A stretch of 64,000 nt of DNA from an uncultured Maribacter sp. GTDB taxonomy: Bacteria; Bacteroidota; Bacteroidia; Flavobacteriales; Flavobacteriaceae. The stretch lies in assembly GCA_947498505.1 (NCBI GenBank), contig CANMKG010000001.1:496001-560000 (forward strand), written 5' to 3'. How positions within the stretch are numbered: the stretch's first letter is position 1; every line of letters starts with the position of its first letter. Made by a program: the position numbers and the translations under genes. Below, one piece after another: positions 44,559 to 52,695 of this stretch. The notes below the pieces were generated by a model, which did not search any database, had not been told where the DNA came from, and saw only the letters and a list, made by a program, of their open reading frames with translations.

Positions 44559-44601
44559 AGTACATTTATAGTAAATTAGCGAATAGACCATTTTCGGTCT
44601 A

Positions 44602-44658
44602 TTTTACATAGTTGCAGATATCGGCCTTTAGGACTATATCGTCAGCCATTATGTAAAA
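44602..44658. repeat. Inverted repeat with TTTTACATA/TATGTAAAA ends
   Basis: TTTTACATA (44602-44610) and TATGTAAAA (44650-44658) are perfect inverted ends of a 57-base unit with an inner GATAT/ATATC pair. It is the same kind of element as 34991-35066. A further variant, TATTTAACATAATGTA, lies at 44856-44871 beside the RES gene stop. Confidence 0.7.
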
Positions 44659-44876
44659 GCCAATTTACGGGAAGCTTTTCGTCAGAAGATATTATCAAAG
44701 CCGTTTTACTGGAAGAGATATTTAAATACTTAAGCTATAATTCCATCGATTGCTCTTTATAATTAAATTGCTTTTCCAGAGGCCTTATCTAGCAGCTAAA
44801 TAAAATCTGAGCACTTGCTACTCTTTGCGTTCCATAGAAAACTTTTTTGAATTCTATTTAACATAATGTATGGTAA

Positions 44877-45341
44877 TCATTTAGTTTTGAATAGACGGAT
44901 ATCAAATTCAAAAGCCTCTACATTCAGAATCTTAACTTTTGAGACTTCCTTGTGTAAAGGATTTATTAAAACATTATAGTCCCCCGATACTACTGCTGAG
45001 GGAACTTGTAGAATTAATGTTTTCTGCTCATCCACAAATGTGTCACCGATTTCTTGAGTTAAATATGATGGAGGGTTTGATTTCCAATTTATGCCTTTTA
45101 GGTCTTTTTCAGTAATACTTGACATTTCCGAATCGGGAATTTCGATTGAAATCATGAAATAGTCTTTTGGTAGTTTATTAAATGGAACATGCACAGCAAC
45201 CTCTGACATAGCCAAGGCTCTTGATGACGCCGTATATATTAATTTAGTTCCTTTGTTATTCCATCTTCCTCCGTAGAGTTCTGCTCCAGTACCAGATAAA
45301 TCAGTTTTATATTTACCTTTAGAAATTCTGAATACAATCAT
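44877..45341 (-). CDS. RES-domain toxin (NAD-degrading type)
   Basis: A 154-residue RES toxin, a family whose studied members consume NAD+ and stop growth. The conserved residues are present: Arg5, the GGRWN motif at 24-28, Tyr36 (IYTASS) and Glu47 (SEVAVH). Its ATG overlaps the antitoxin stop by four bases. The pair forms a type II toxin-antitoxin module. It follows a repeat element directly (44856-44871), suggesting the module moved in as a unit. Confidence 0.9.
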   Translation of the reverse strand: MIVFRISKGKYKTDLSGTGAELYGGRWNNKGTKLIYTASSRALAMSEVAVHVPFNKLPKDYFMISIEIPDSEMSSITEKDLKGINWKSNPPSYLTQEIGDTFVDEQKTLILQVPSAVVSGDYNVLINPLHKEVSKVKILNVEAFEFDIRLFKTK

Positions 45342-45934
45342 GCTAAAATGCCATGTTCTATTCTACCTAACTCATCCTTTACAATTCCTAAACCAACCGA
45401 AGTATCTAGTAAATCTCCAGGAACAATACCTCCTACCGCAATATTTTCACTCATTAACCAATCGTGAAAATTTTCCTTATCTCCAAATACCTCTTCCCCA
45501 TATTGCATTAACTGTTGAATTTCGATAATCTTTTCAGTTTGTTTTGGAGCGAAAGTTTTGTTGTCTTTTTTATATCGAACAAGTGTGCGCAAAGTAGTGT
45601 CCAAAATAACAGCCCAATCTTTATCTCTTAAGGGTGTTTTAACTGCAACGCTTTCAAAAGTTTCATAATCAATACCATCTCTAATAACTGTCACCAATTC
45701 AAAGCCGCGAGAATCATCATTCCAATCATATGAGACCGATTCAATAAGTTTTTTTGGTTTTCCTTCAAAGGTAATTTTAAAGACATTTTTGCGAACATCT
45801 ACTTTCTCTCTTACTGTTGTTTTCTTATCCACAGTTTTCCCTGCAGAAACTTTTTTATGTAAACTAACCCCTTGTCTCACATATTTTACTTGTTCTGACT
45901 GTTTGGCTTTATTTTTTGTTCTTTTAATTGCCAT
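45338..45934 (-). CDS. Xre/MbcA/ParS-type antitoxin of the RES module
   Basis: A 198-residue antitoxin. The N-terminal 45 residues are very basic and disordered, and the middle has a DNA-binding-like domain that is not a clear helix-turn-helix. The C-terminal 60 residues are the toxin-binding domain (GEEVFGDKENFHDWLMSEN ... GIVKDELGRIEHGI) that blocks the RES active site. It comes first in the operon and should repress its own promoter. The typical family length is about 150-160, so the basic extension is unusual. Confidence 0.87.
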   Translation of the reverse strand: MAIKRTKNKAKQSEQVKYVRQGVSLHKKVSAGKTVDKKTTVREKVDVRKNVFKITFEGKPKKLIESVSYDWNDDSRGFELVTVIRDGIDYETFESVAVKTPLRDKDWAVILDTTLRTLVRYKKDNKTFAPKQTEKIIEIQQLMQYGEEVFGDKENFHDWLMSENIAVGGIVPGDLLDTSVGLGIVKDELGRIEHGILA

Positions 45935-45971
45935 AATTATACTTTTATTTATCTAATATACAAATATTTAT

Positions 45972-46030
45972 GACATTTGTCTTAATTTTAACGACAATTT
46001 ACATGTTTTAATTGTTTTGTGACATTTTAT
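45972..46030. promoter_or_regulatory. Possible autoregulatory sites of the RES-Xre operon
   Basis: Three similar words, GACATTTGT (45972), GACAATTTA (45993) and GACATTTTA (46021), are spaced 21 and 28 bases apart just upstream of the antitoxin start. The first is also a small palindrome (GACATTTGTC). Confidence 0.35.
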
Positions 46031-46051
46031 ATTTAGATATTCTATGGTTGA

Positions 46052-46129
46052 TTATTCTTTTTCTTGATGAAAAAGAAACAAAAAATACAGGCTGACTGAT
46101 AATTTTGGAAACAATGTACGGTTCTCCCG
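46052..46129. repeat. Dispersed repeat B, copy 2
   Basis: Matches 35471-35550: hairpin TTCTTTTTC-TTGAT-GAAAAAGAA followed by GGAAACAATGTACGG. After it, CTCGATTGCTTTTTAAAATA (46141) resembles 35204-35226. Confidence 0.7.
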
Positions 46130-46176
46130 AAGCTTCGGAACTCGATTGCTTTTTAAAATAAAAGGAATACTTAATA

Positions 46177-46782
46177 TTATTCCTCTTTTTTTACATGGCG
46201 ACCTGGTTCCCAGTCTTCTTTACGTAAGTTTTTCGTAGCAAAGTTTAAAGGTGTTTTTTCAAGTTCGGTTGCAACGGTATCATTCCACCGATTGAGTAAC
46301 CCAAATACAGTAATCATACCCATTATTTCCATTATCTGGCGAGTGTTGTAATGCTGTTCAAGTTTTTTGAAATGCGCATCGGTTGCCGCATTTGGTTGTA
46401 CTCCTGCAGCAAAAGCCAAATCAAGAGCAGCACGTTCTGCATCTGAAAATAATGGATTACGGGCATACTCCCATACGTGTTTAATTTTTTCAGCATTTAC
46501 ACCAACCATTTTCACGGCACCATGGGCTGTATGGGCTTGACAATATCTACAGCCTGCGGCACCGCTGACAATTGTGGCAACCATACGTTTCAAAGACATA
46601 TCTAGTTCGCCCGGTGCATAGACAACATCTACAAGAGCTTTTACTGCCGATAAATACGCTGGCCAACGTGCCATAGTTAAAACATCATTTGGGGTAAAGC
46701 CCATTAGTTCTTCAGCATATTTCAAGTCCATACGCACGTTTTCCGGTAATTCATCTAAACTAAGTGGAGAAATTCTAGCCAT
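46177..46782 (-). CDS. Carboxymuconolactone decarboxylase family protein (AhpD-like)
   Basis: A 201-residue AhpD-fold protein. The redox motif is GCRYCQAHTAHG with Cys78 and Cys81 and histidines at 84 and 87. This length matches the peroxidase-related CMD subgroup. It is probably an alkylhydroperoxidase-type or thiol-relay protein in the cytoplasm. It is monocistronic, between repeat elements. It is not closely similar to the 100-residue AhpD-like protein at 20305-20607. Confidence 0.87.
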   Translation of the reverse strand: MARISPLSLDELPENVRMDLKYAEELMGFTPNDVLTMARWPAYLSAVKALVDVVYAPGELDMSLKRMVATIVSGAAGCRYCQAHTAHGAVKMVGVNAEKIKHVWEYARNPLFSDAERAALDLAFAAGVQPNAATDAHFKKLEQHYNTRQIMEIMGMITVFGLLNRWNDTVATELEKTPLNFATKNLRKEDWEPGRHVKKEE

Positions 46783-47343
46783 AATTTATTTCTTGGATTA
46801 TTAACTAATTGTGTCTAAAAGGGCCTATTATCACCCGTAGTGCATTTTGATTGAAAGACAAAAAGTTATGCAAAATGCTTAATATCAGTAAATTGTAGTG
46901 ACAACAAAACAATTTCAATGCAAAACTTTGATGTAATTTACTAAAGAATATTGGAAATATTAAAAGGAATAACTCCGGAACAATTAGCAAAACTAGCCAT
47001 TCCACCTCCCTCCTTCCTACGATTTCGCTCTGAGATGTCGGGTCGCATACTAAGTGTCAGATATTTCCTTGAAGGTTTTTTTGCGCTTAAGGAGCATATC
47101 TCTGATGATTAACAAAGACCATTTTATAACCTGCAACATCTAGTGAAGATATGATTGGACAGCCAGAGCGAAATTCTTTTTTCATATTGTACATATTACT
47201 ACATCAATTCGATAGTAATTGTTATTTTCACTAATACGGAATTATTTTTATGCTACGCATTGCAACACCCTCATTTTCACTTTGATGTAATGCTATATTG
47301 TTTGAACAATTTTGTATCAAAATTTACTATAAAAAAAGAACTA
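46783..47343. other. 561-base intergenic stretch with repeat E copy 1
   Basis: No convincing gene. A leftward frame at 46805-47005 and the in-frame extension before 47344 look like chance. The segment 47003-47057 (ACCTCCC ... TCGCATACTAAGTGT) matches 51553-51603. Confidence 0.55.
47003..47057. repeat. Dispersed repeat E, copy 1
   Basis: ACCTCCC, TTTCG, TGTCGG-TCGCATA-TAAGTGT are shared in order and spacing with 51553-51603. Confidence 0.55.
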
Positions 47344-48243
47344 ATGTTTAAAAAAACGTATTCAGGATATGTATTTCTTATTCTAATGATGATTGCATTT
47401 ATATTGACACAATGCAAAGCTCAAGTACAATTAATTTCTAAACCATGGGAGTATAATAACAATCGCTTAGCAGTTAGCTATGACGGTAATAGTGAGCCAG
47501 ATAATGCCTATAAATGGCCAACAGGAGATCCCGATGACTGGGGAGCTGCCGCAGCCTCTTTAGCAATTATTGCAAAGTTGGGCTTGCAAGATAAGCTTGT
47601 ACATTGCTCATACAATAATTTTATTGATGCTCCTGCTGGTCCTGATAATGAAAATGAACTTAAAATAAGTTGCGATGGGGCTATAGAAAGATGGGATTTT
47701 GATGGAAGTAAATTTTTTGATGTAACAAAACAACTTGAAGCATCTAAACTTAATTTGGCTTCAGAAATGAGCAAATCAACTGCTGCCAACCCTTTATATT
47801 TTATGCACGCAGGTCTTTCAGAATTTTTATATCAAGTTGTAGAAGAAGTTATAAAGCAGGGCAATATTGAAACACTTAATCATGTATATCTTTTATCTCA
47901 TAGTGAGTTTAATGAAAAAGAAAGAAGACGAAATTATCATAGAACTTGGAATGATGTTCAGGAATTATGTGGGAATCGTATTAAATATAGGAAAATTAAA
48001 GATCAAAATAATAAAACTGTTCCAACCGATTTATGGCATTCACAAAAAGACTTTTCTGTTTGGTATTGGATGCGCGATCATAAAGACCCCGATGTAAAAT
48101 GGATGTATTCTAGACTAGAAGCTCATAGTGGAGGCGATGCAGATATTTCTGATTGTGGCTTATTCTATTACCTGTTAATGGGAGATGATAATGGTAGTCC
48201 TGCTAAATTCGAAAAATTTATTGGAGATGGTATTATGAATTAG
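47344..48243 (+). CDS. Exported protein, possibly nucleoside-hydrolase-like
   Basis: A 299-residue exported protein, started at the ATG at 47344 because it begins a good signal peptide (MFKKTYSGYVFLILMMIAF ... CKAQ). The frame is open further upstream to 47155, but that part looks non-coding. The segment GDPDDWGAAAASLAIIAKLG recalls the Asp-rich calcium loop of nucleoside hydrolases, and YLLSHSEFN and HSGGDADISD may be further site residues. I cannot assign a family with certainty. It is followed 80 bases later by a kelch protein whose signal also ends CKAQ, so the two probably work together outside the cytoplasm. Confidence 0.6.
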   Translation: MFKKTYSGYVFLILMMIAFILTQCKAQVQLISKPWEYNNNRLAVSYDGNSEPDNAYKWPTGDPDDWGAAAASLAIIAKLGLQDKLVHCSYNNFIDAPAGPDNENELKISCDGAIERWDFDGSKFFDVTKQLEASKLNLASEMSKSTAANPLYFMHAGLSEFLYQVVEEVIKQGNIETLNHVYLLSHSEFNEKERRRNYHRTWNDVQELCGNRIKYRKIKDQNNKTVPTDLWHSQKDFSVWYWMRDHKDPDVKWMYSRLEAHSGGDADISDCGLFYYLLMGDDNGSPAKFEKFIGDGIMN

Positions 48244-48322
48244 TTCATACTTTTTTTAAATCATTAATTCTATCAATTGAAATTGCAAAATTTATTTAAT
48301 TTAAATTGAAAATATACTTCAT

Positions 48323-49624
48323 ATGAAATATAAAATTATCTTGACTTTAGTCTTATTTTCTTTTACCATGTCATGTAAAGCGCAGGATTTATATTCCAAT
48401 GTTTGGATTGATAAAAATGAAAATGAAAATTACACAGCACGCCATGAATGTTCTTTTGTTCAGGCTGGAGATAAATTTATAATGTTTGGTGGTCGAGAAT
48501 CTGCAAGGAAGTTAGACAAGTACGATTTTGAAACGGATACATGGAGCAGTAATACTAATTTTGCGCCTAAAGAGTTTAATCATTTTCAAGCTACATTTTA
48601 TAAAGGATTTGTTTGGGTAATAGGAAGTTTTAAAACGAATAGTTTTCCTAGAGAGGTTCCTGAAGAAAATGTTTGGTTATACTCCCCTTCATTGGATACT
48701 TGGATAAAGGGTCCAGAAATTCCTAAAAATAGAAGAAGAGGCGGCGCAGGTTTAGTTGTTTATAAAGATGTCTTTTACTTAATAGGAGGAAACACAATTG
48801 GTCATGATGGTGGTTATGTTAATTGGTTTGATTCGTATGATCCAAAAACAAATACTTGGACTATTTTACCCAATGCATCTCAAGAAAGAGATCACTTTCA
48901 TGCGGGAGTAATAGGCAATAAATTATATGCTGCTGGTGGAAGAAAATCTGGAGGAGATGGTGGTGTTTTTGCACCTTTGGTCGGTGTGGTTGATACGTAT
49001 GATTTTGACACCAAAAAGTGGTCTGTTCTTAAAACTGACTTACCAACACCAAGAGCTGCTCCTGGTATAGCTACGTTTAAAGGGGAATTATTTGTTATGG
49101 GTGGCGAAAGTGAGCACACGGGTCCTGCATATAAATTGGTTGAAGCATATAATCCAGCAACTCAAAGCTGGTCTAGAAAGGCTGACATGCATTTTCCTAG
49201 GCATGGAACACAAACTATTGTATCTGGAAATGGTATTTATATAGCAGCAGGGTCTCCAAAACGTGGTGGTGGAAAACAATTAAATATGGAAGTGTATAAT
49301 GAAGATAAACCGCAAGGAAATGTAATTACCGCTTCTTATTTGGAGGCTCCTGAATTAGTTGTAGTAAAATCGGGGAATAAAGCCATTGTTAAAATAAAGA
49401 ATACGGGTGGAAATTCTGCAAGCTTTATTAATTCTGTGATTTTAAGTGATGCGTCTAGCTCTAAATTTAAAATTAACTCCGATTACAATTTAAAATTAGT
49501 AGATGCCAATAGTACTTTTGAAATTGAAGTAGCTCATATCGGTGACTCAGTAAAAGACATAGGATATATAATGGTTAGTTATAATGGGGAATTGACAAGA
49601 AAAATCCAGCTAGTTTGTGAATAA
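48323..49624 (+). CDS. Secreted kelch-repeat protein with C-terminal beta domain
   Basis: A 433-residue exported protein (signal ending SCKAQ; possibly a lipoprotein through Cys18). Residues 30-340 hold about six kelch blades, each with a GG doublet and later Tyr/Trp: FGGRESARKLDKYDFETDTW, IGGNTIGHDGG, AGGRKSGGDGG, MGGESEHTGPAYKLVEAYNP, AAGSPKRGGGK. The last 90 residues look like an Ig-type sandwich. Kelch propellers bind proteins or sugars. It may act with the preceding exported protein. Confidence 0.85.
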   Translation: MKYKIILTLVLFSFTMSCKAQDLYSNVWIDKNENENYTARHECSFVQAGDKFIMFGGRESARKLDKYDFETDTWSSNTNFAPKEFNHFQATFYKGFVWVIGSFKTNSFPREVPEENVWLYSPSLDTWIKGPEIPKNRRRGGAGLVVYKDVFYLIGGNTIGHDGGYVNWFDSYDPKTNTWTILPNASQERDHFHAGVIGNKLYAAGGRKSGGDGGVFAPLVGVVDTYDFDTKKWSVLKTDLPTPRAAPGIATFKGELFVMGGESEHTGPAYKLVEAYNPATQSWSRKADMHFPRHGTQTIVSGNGIYIAAGSPKRGGGKQLNMEVYNEDKPQGNVITASYLEAPELVVVKSGNKAIVKIKNTGGNSASFINSVILSDASSSKFKINSDYNLKLVDANSTFEIEVAHIGDSVKDIGYIMVSYNGELTRKIQLVCE

Positions 49625-49659
49625 ATCACACAAATAGTTAAACAATAATATACAGAATT

Positions 49660-49781
49660 CTGTAATCAATTGAAAATTAGAGAGAATAATCCAATATTTT
49701 ACGTATCAAAACTTGGCTCCTATTGTCGATTTCAACAAAAGTTTAATTTAAGTAGCTATAATTATTCATTATGTAAAATTG
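49660..49781. repeat. Dispersed repeat related to A, ending in TTATGTAAAATTG
   Basis: CTGTAATCAATTGAAAATTAG and AGAATAATCC match the sequence just before repeat A copy 1. ACTTGGCTCCTATTGTCGAT resembles the core of repeat A copy 2. GCTATAATT and TTATGTAAAAT near the end match 35041-35065. It ends ten bases before the stop of the PQQ dehydrogenase gene. Confidence 0.6.
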
Positions 49782-49791
49782 TTCTGGAATG

Positions 49792-51303
49792 CTATTGCTC
49801 AGGCACAAGGCGTATCAATCTACCAGGGCCCTCTACCGCTATATAAAGATAACCGTCTGTTCCCATATGCGCATCACGTATCCTACCTATACCGTTTAAT
49901 AGTGTTTCATGACCAATCACTTCATTCCCATCCATCTTTAAACGATGGAGATATTCGAACTTGAGTGAGCTTACAAACAAATCGTTTTTCCAATTTTTAT
50001 AAAAATCACTGGACACAAATGTCATTCCACATGGTGCAATGGAAGGAGTCCAGTAATATATTGGCTGTTCCATCCCATCCAATTCGGTAAGGTCTGTAAA
50101 TGTAGTTCCATCATAATTGATACCATATGAAATCACAGGCCAGCCATTGTTGTTCCCCGCTTCCAAAATATTGATTTCATCACCTCCTTGGGGCCCATGC
50201 TCTCCCTCCCAAACTGACCCAGTTTCAGGGTGCAGACTCATTCCTTGAGGATTGCGCGTTCCATAAGTGAAAATTGAATTGACCGCTCCCGATGTATTAT
50301 AAAAAGGGTTGTCGGTAGGTATTTCGCCGTCATCATGGATACGGTGTATTTTTCCGTGGGCATTGTCCAGTTCCTGAGGGTAAGTATCTCTATTCCCACG
50401 ATCACCCACGGAAACGTATAAGTAGCCATCGTTATCAAATAAGAGCCTAGAACCATAATGATGAGAACTACTGAGATACGGAAGTGCCGTAAATATGTTC
50501 TCTACTTCAATCAAGTTGTTACCCTCAAGCCTAGCTCTTGCAACGGCAGTCGTCCGCTCGGATGCATTATTTGGATTGACACGGGAATAGGATAGATACA
50601 CGTATGCATTGTTTTCAAAATCTGGATGTATGAGCACATCCAGCAACCCACCCTGCCCTTGCGAAGCTACATCTGGGACACCGGTAATTGCTGTCAATTG
50701 TTTGTTATTATTTATCAAAAATAGCCCTCCCCCACGTTCGGTCACCAAAATTTCACCATTGGGCAATTGTGCTATCCCCCAAGGAATACCGGGAATCTCA
50801 TCGGTTAAGGTTTCCAGTCGGAAGGTGAGGTCATCGGATGAGATTAAACCTGATAAATCAGGATTTTCCTCCTGTAACATCGTTTTGGTTTTTCCATCGA
50901 TCTCCGTAAGTATATAGTTGGTCAAATCCTCGATTGCTTGCGCACCTAATGCAGTCCCGTATGCTGGCATACCATTGCTTGTATACCCTTCGGTTATGGA
51001 ATTTATAACATCTTCATGAGAATTACCGTAGGTCCAATCACGTTCCACAAATGAGCCTAGGTCTTGTCCATGGCAACCTCCACAGTGGTTTCTGTAATTG
51101 AGGGTGACATTTCCTAAATCAACAATTTCATTGTCTGGGTCAATTTCTTCTTCGGGAGACACAGGTTCCGACGAATTGTTACAGCTCAGCAGTATGGACA
51201 AAAAAGACAACAATACCAATTTCGATGTTGTTTTCAACCATTTGCAAGCGCACTTTAATTCGAAAGTCATTTCAGAAAACTGATTTGAAGTAATCGGGGC
51301 CAT
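49792..51303 (-). CDS. Cytochrome c-PQQ sugar dehydrogenase lipoprotein
   Basis: A 503-residue exported oxidase. A lipoprotein-type signal ends at about Cys43 (ILLSC) with acidic residues after it; an ATG at 51270 (MTFEL) gives a better signal length than the one at 51303. A class I cytochrome c domain (CGGCH, about 75-79) is fused to a soluble aldose-dehydrogenase-type PQQ propeller (IPWGIAQLPNGEILVTERGG ... GTRNPQGMSLHPETG ... EHGPQGGDEIN). It would oxidise sugars and pass electrons to the attached haem. The gene is visibly richer in G and C than its neighbours, so recent transfer is likely. Confidence 0.87.
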   Translation of the reverse strand: MAPITSNQFSEMTFELKCACKWLKTTSKLVLLSFLSILLSCNNSSEPVSPEEEIDPDNEIVDLGNVTLNYRNHCGGCHGQDLGSFVERDWTYGNSHEDVINSITEGYTSNGMPAYGTALGAQAIEDLTNYILTEIDGKTKTMLQEENPDLSGLISSDDLTFRLETLTDEIPGIPWGIAQLPNGEILVTERGGGLFLINNNKQLTAITGVPDVASQGQGGLLDVLIHPDFENNAYVYLSYSRVNPNNASERTTAVARARLEGNNLIEVENIFTALPYLSSSHHYGSRLLFDNDGYLYVSVGDRGNRDTYPQELDNAHGKIHRIHDDGEIPTDNPFYNTSGAVNSIFTYGTRNPQGMSLHPETGSVWEGEHGPQGGDEINILEAGNNNGWPVISYGINYDGTTFTDLTELDGMEQPIYYWTPSIAPCGMTFVSSDFYKNWKNDLFVSSLKFEYLHRLKMDGNEVIGHETLLNGIGRIRDAHMGTDGYLYIAVEGPGRLIRLVPEQ

Positions 51304-51765
51304 AATTATTCAAATTAAATTGGTGATGAAAATCTATAACTTACAGAGTACCACAGACGAATCTATTTTACAGTATCATAGCACTTAATGTATCAACCTT
51401 ATATTATATGTAACGTTATTTATGAAATTAAAGTATTGGGTTAAATTACCAAAAGACCCCTCGATATCAGCAGATTACTACTAAGAGCTCGTTTAATGAG
51501 ACGGTTATGTAAATAAAGGAGAATTAGTCAAGGTTTCAATACCAAACACTTTTACCTCCCTTATGGTTTCGTCCCCCGTAGTGTCGGCTCGCATAATAAG
51601 TGTTTATTGATTGCTAGTTTATTGTTTTTAAAGGTATTCATGAACCTTGTAAAAAGACTTGATTTCATCTTTTAGAAGAAACCTTTAGGAAGAAAAAGAA
51701 GATAGTAACGATTTACCAGTGCTGAGACTAAAGTCAAGAAAGTTTATAAGGTTATTTTATCTTAA
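51304..51765. other. 462-base intergenic stretch with repeat E copy 2
   Basis: No gene seen. It contains TTATGTAAA (51501-51509), an ATATTATATGTAACG variant near 51401, and the repeat E copy at 51553-51603. Confidence 0.55.
51553..51603. repeat. Dispersed repeat E, copy 2
   Basis: Shares ACCTCCC, TTTCG, TGTCGG-TCGCATA-TAAGTGT with 47003-47057. Confidence 0.55.
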
Positions 51766-52611
51766 TTAAAAAGGAAATAAATCTGGTTCTACAAATTCTC
51801 TTTTAGCGTTAGTAGATTTAAATAAATCAAAACTATAATGACTGCCTATTAAACCGTTAAAGTTGATTTTCAACTGTATGTTTTCAGCAATAAAATCTTT
51901 AAAATTGTTTGTGTTAGATTTTTGCATAAAATGATTCATTATTTTCATGGCAATCAAAGTAATGGTTACATGATATTTATCTTGGGCGCCAACATGAGTC
52001 ACAAAATTACGTAACAGCTCTTGGATTTGCACTTCGGTTTTTTTTAACCCATATGTATCAATAAGTAACCATGCCAACCGCAAATGAGCTTCATGACTAA
52101 ATAGTTCTGGGTTTAAAGTGCAATTTGAAAACTGTTTAACAAACTCTTCATCAGAAAGTTGGAAATGTGCTTCTATATTTTCTTTCACTTTAACTTTTTT
52201 AATATTTCCATTAATCCATTGACTTCGCGCTTGTTTTGAAAATAAAAGTTCCTTTGTATAATATCGTAGCGGTGTATATTTTGATGCCATTTCAGTTTTA
52301 AAGAAATTGGCACAGGCTTCTTCCAAACGATCGAACCTGTTTTCTTTTAAAAAATTAGATGTTAGCACCATCCAAAATACCGTTAGGGTTTCATGGTAGC
52401 CAGAGTTTTCGGTATTTGGTGTACCAACCGAAATATTATATGCTTTGATTTTAGTACGTATTAAATTAAGGGCATTTTCAAAATTGTAATTAAAATTATA
52501 CCACAACGCAACCGTAATATGAGCATCATGTGTCCACTTTTCTTTTTGCAATAATTTTTTGGAAAATTGTGTAACTAAGTTTTCAATTTCGGTGATTGAA
52601 TTCTTGTTCAT
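51766..52611 (-). CDS. Internally duplicated helical protein with paired His motifs
   Basis: A 281-residue cytoplasmic protein I do not recognise. It consists of two similar halves. WTHDAHITVALWY (26-38) matches FSHEAHLRLAWLL (171-183). SGYHETLTVFWM (70-81) matches DKYHVTITLIAM (211-222). YYTKELLFSKQARSQWINGNI (from 117) matches HYSFDLFKSTNAKREFVEPDL (from 258). Each half thus has HxxH plus a later His, which could bind metal or form an active site. The upstream neighbour on the same strand is a Crp-type regulator gene, 84 bases away. Confidence 0.65.
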   Translation of the reverse strand: MNKNSITEIENLVTQFSKKLLQKEKWTHDAHITVALWYNFNYNFENALNLIRTKIKAYNISVGTPNTENSGYHETLTVFWMVLTSNFLKENRFDRLEEACANFFKTEMASKYTPLRYYTKELLFSKQARSQWINGNIKKVKVKENIEAHFQLSDEEFVKQFSNCTLNPELFSHEAHLRLAWLLIDTYGLKKTEVQIQELLRNFVTHVGAQDKYHVTITLIAMKIMNHFMQKSNTNNFKDFIAENIQLKINFNGLIGSHYSFDLFKSTNAKREFVEPDLFPF

Positions 52612-52695
52612 TTCTTAGTGTTAATGTATACTTTACTTTGTTTTTGGTTTTAAATTACCTTCTACAAAAGTATAGTTACGACAAATGGTTTTCGT

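Noticed and set aside
46805-47005. A 66-codon leftward frame upstream of the AhpD-like gene
   Set aside because: Hydrophobic chance frame without family likeness or start signals.
47155-47343. N-terminal extension of the exported protein at 47344
   Set aside because: It would bury a clear signal peptide 63 residues inside the protein.
34889-51765. Prophage or insertion sequence as the cause of the accessory zone
   Set aside because: No transposase, integrase, capsid or terminase gene is visible; only non-coding repeats.
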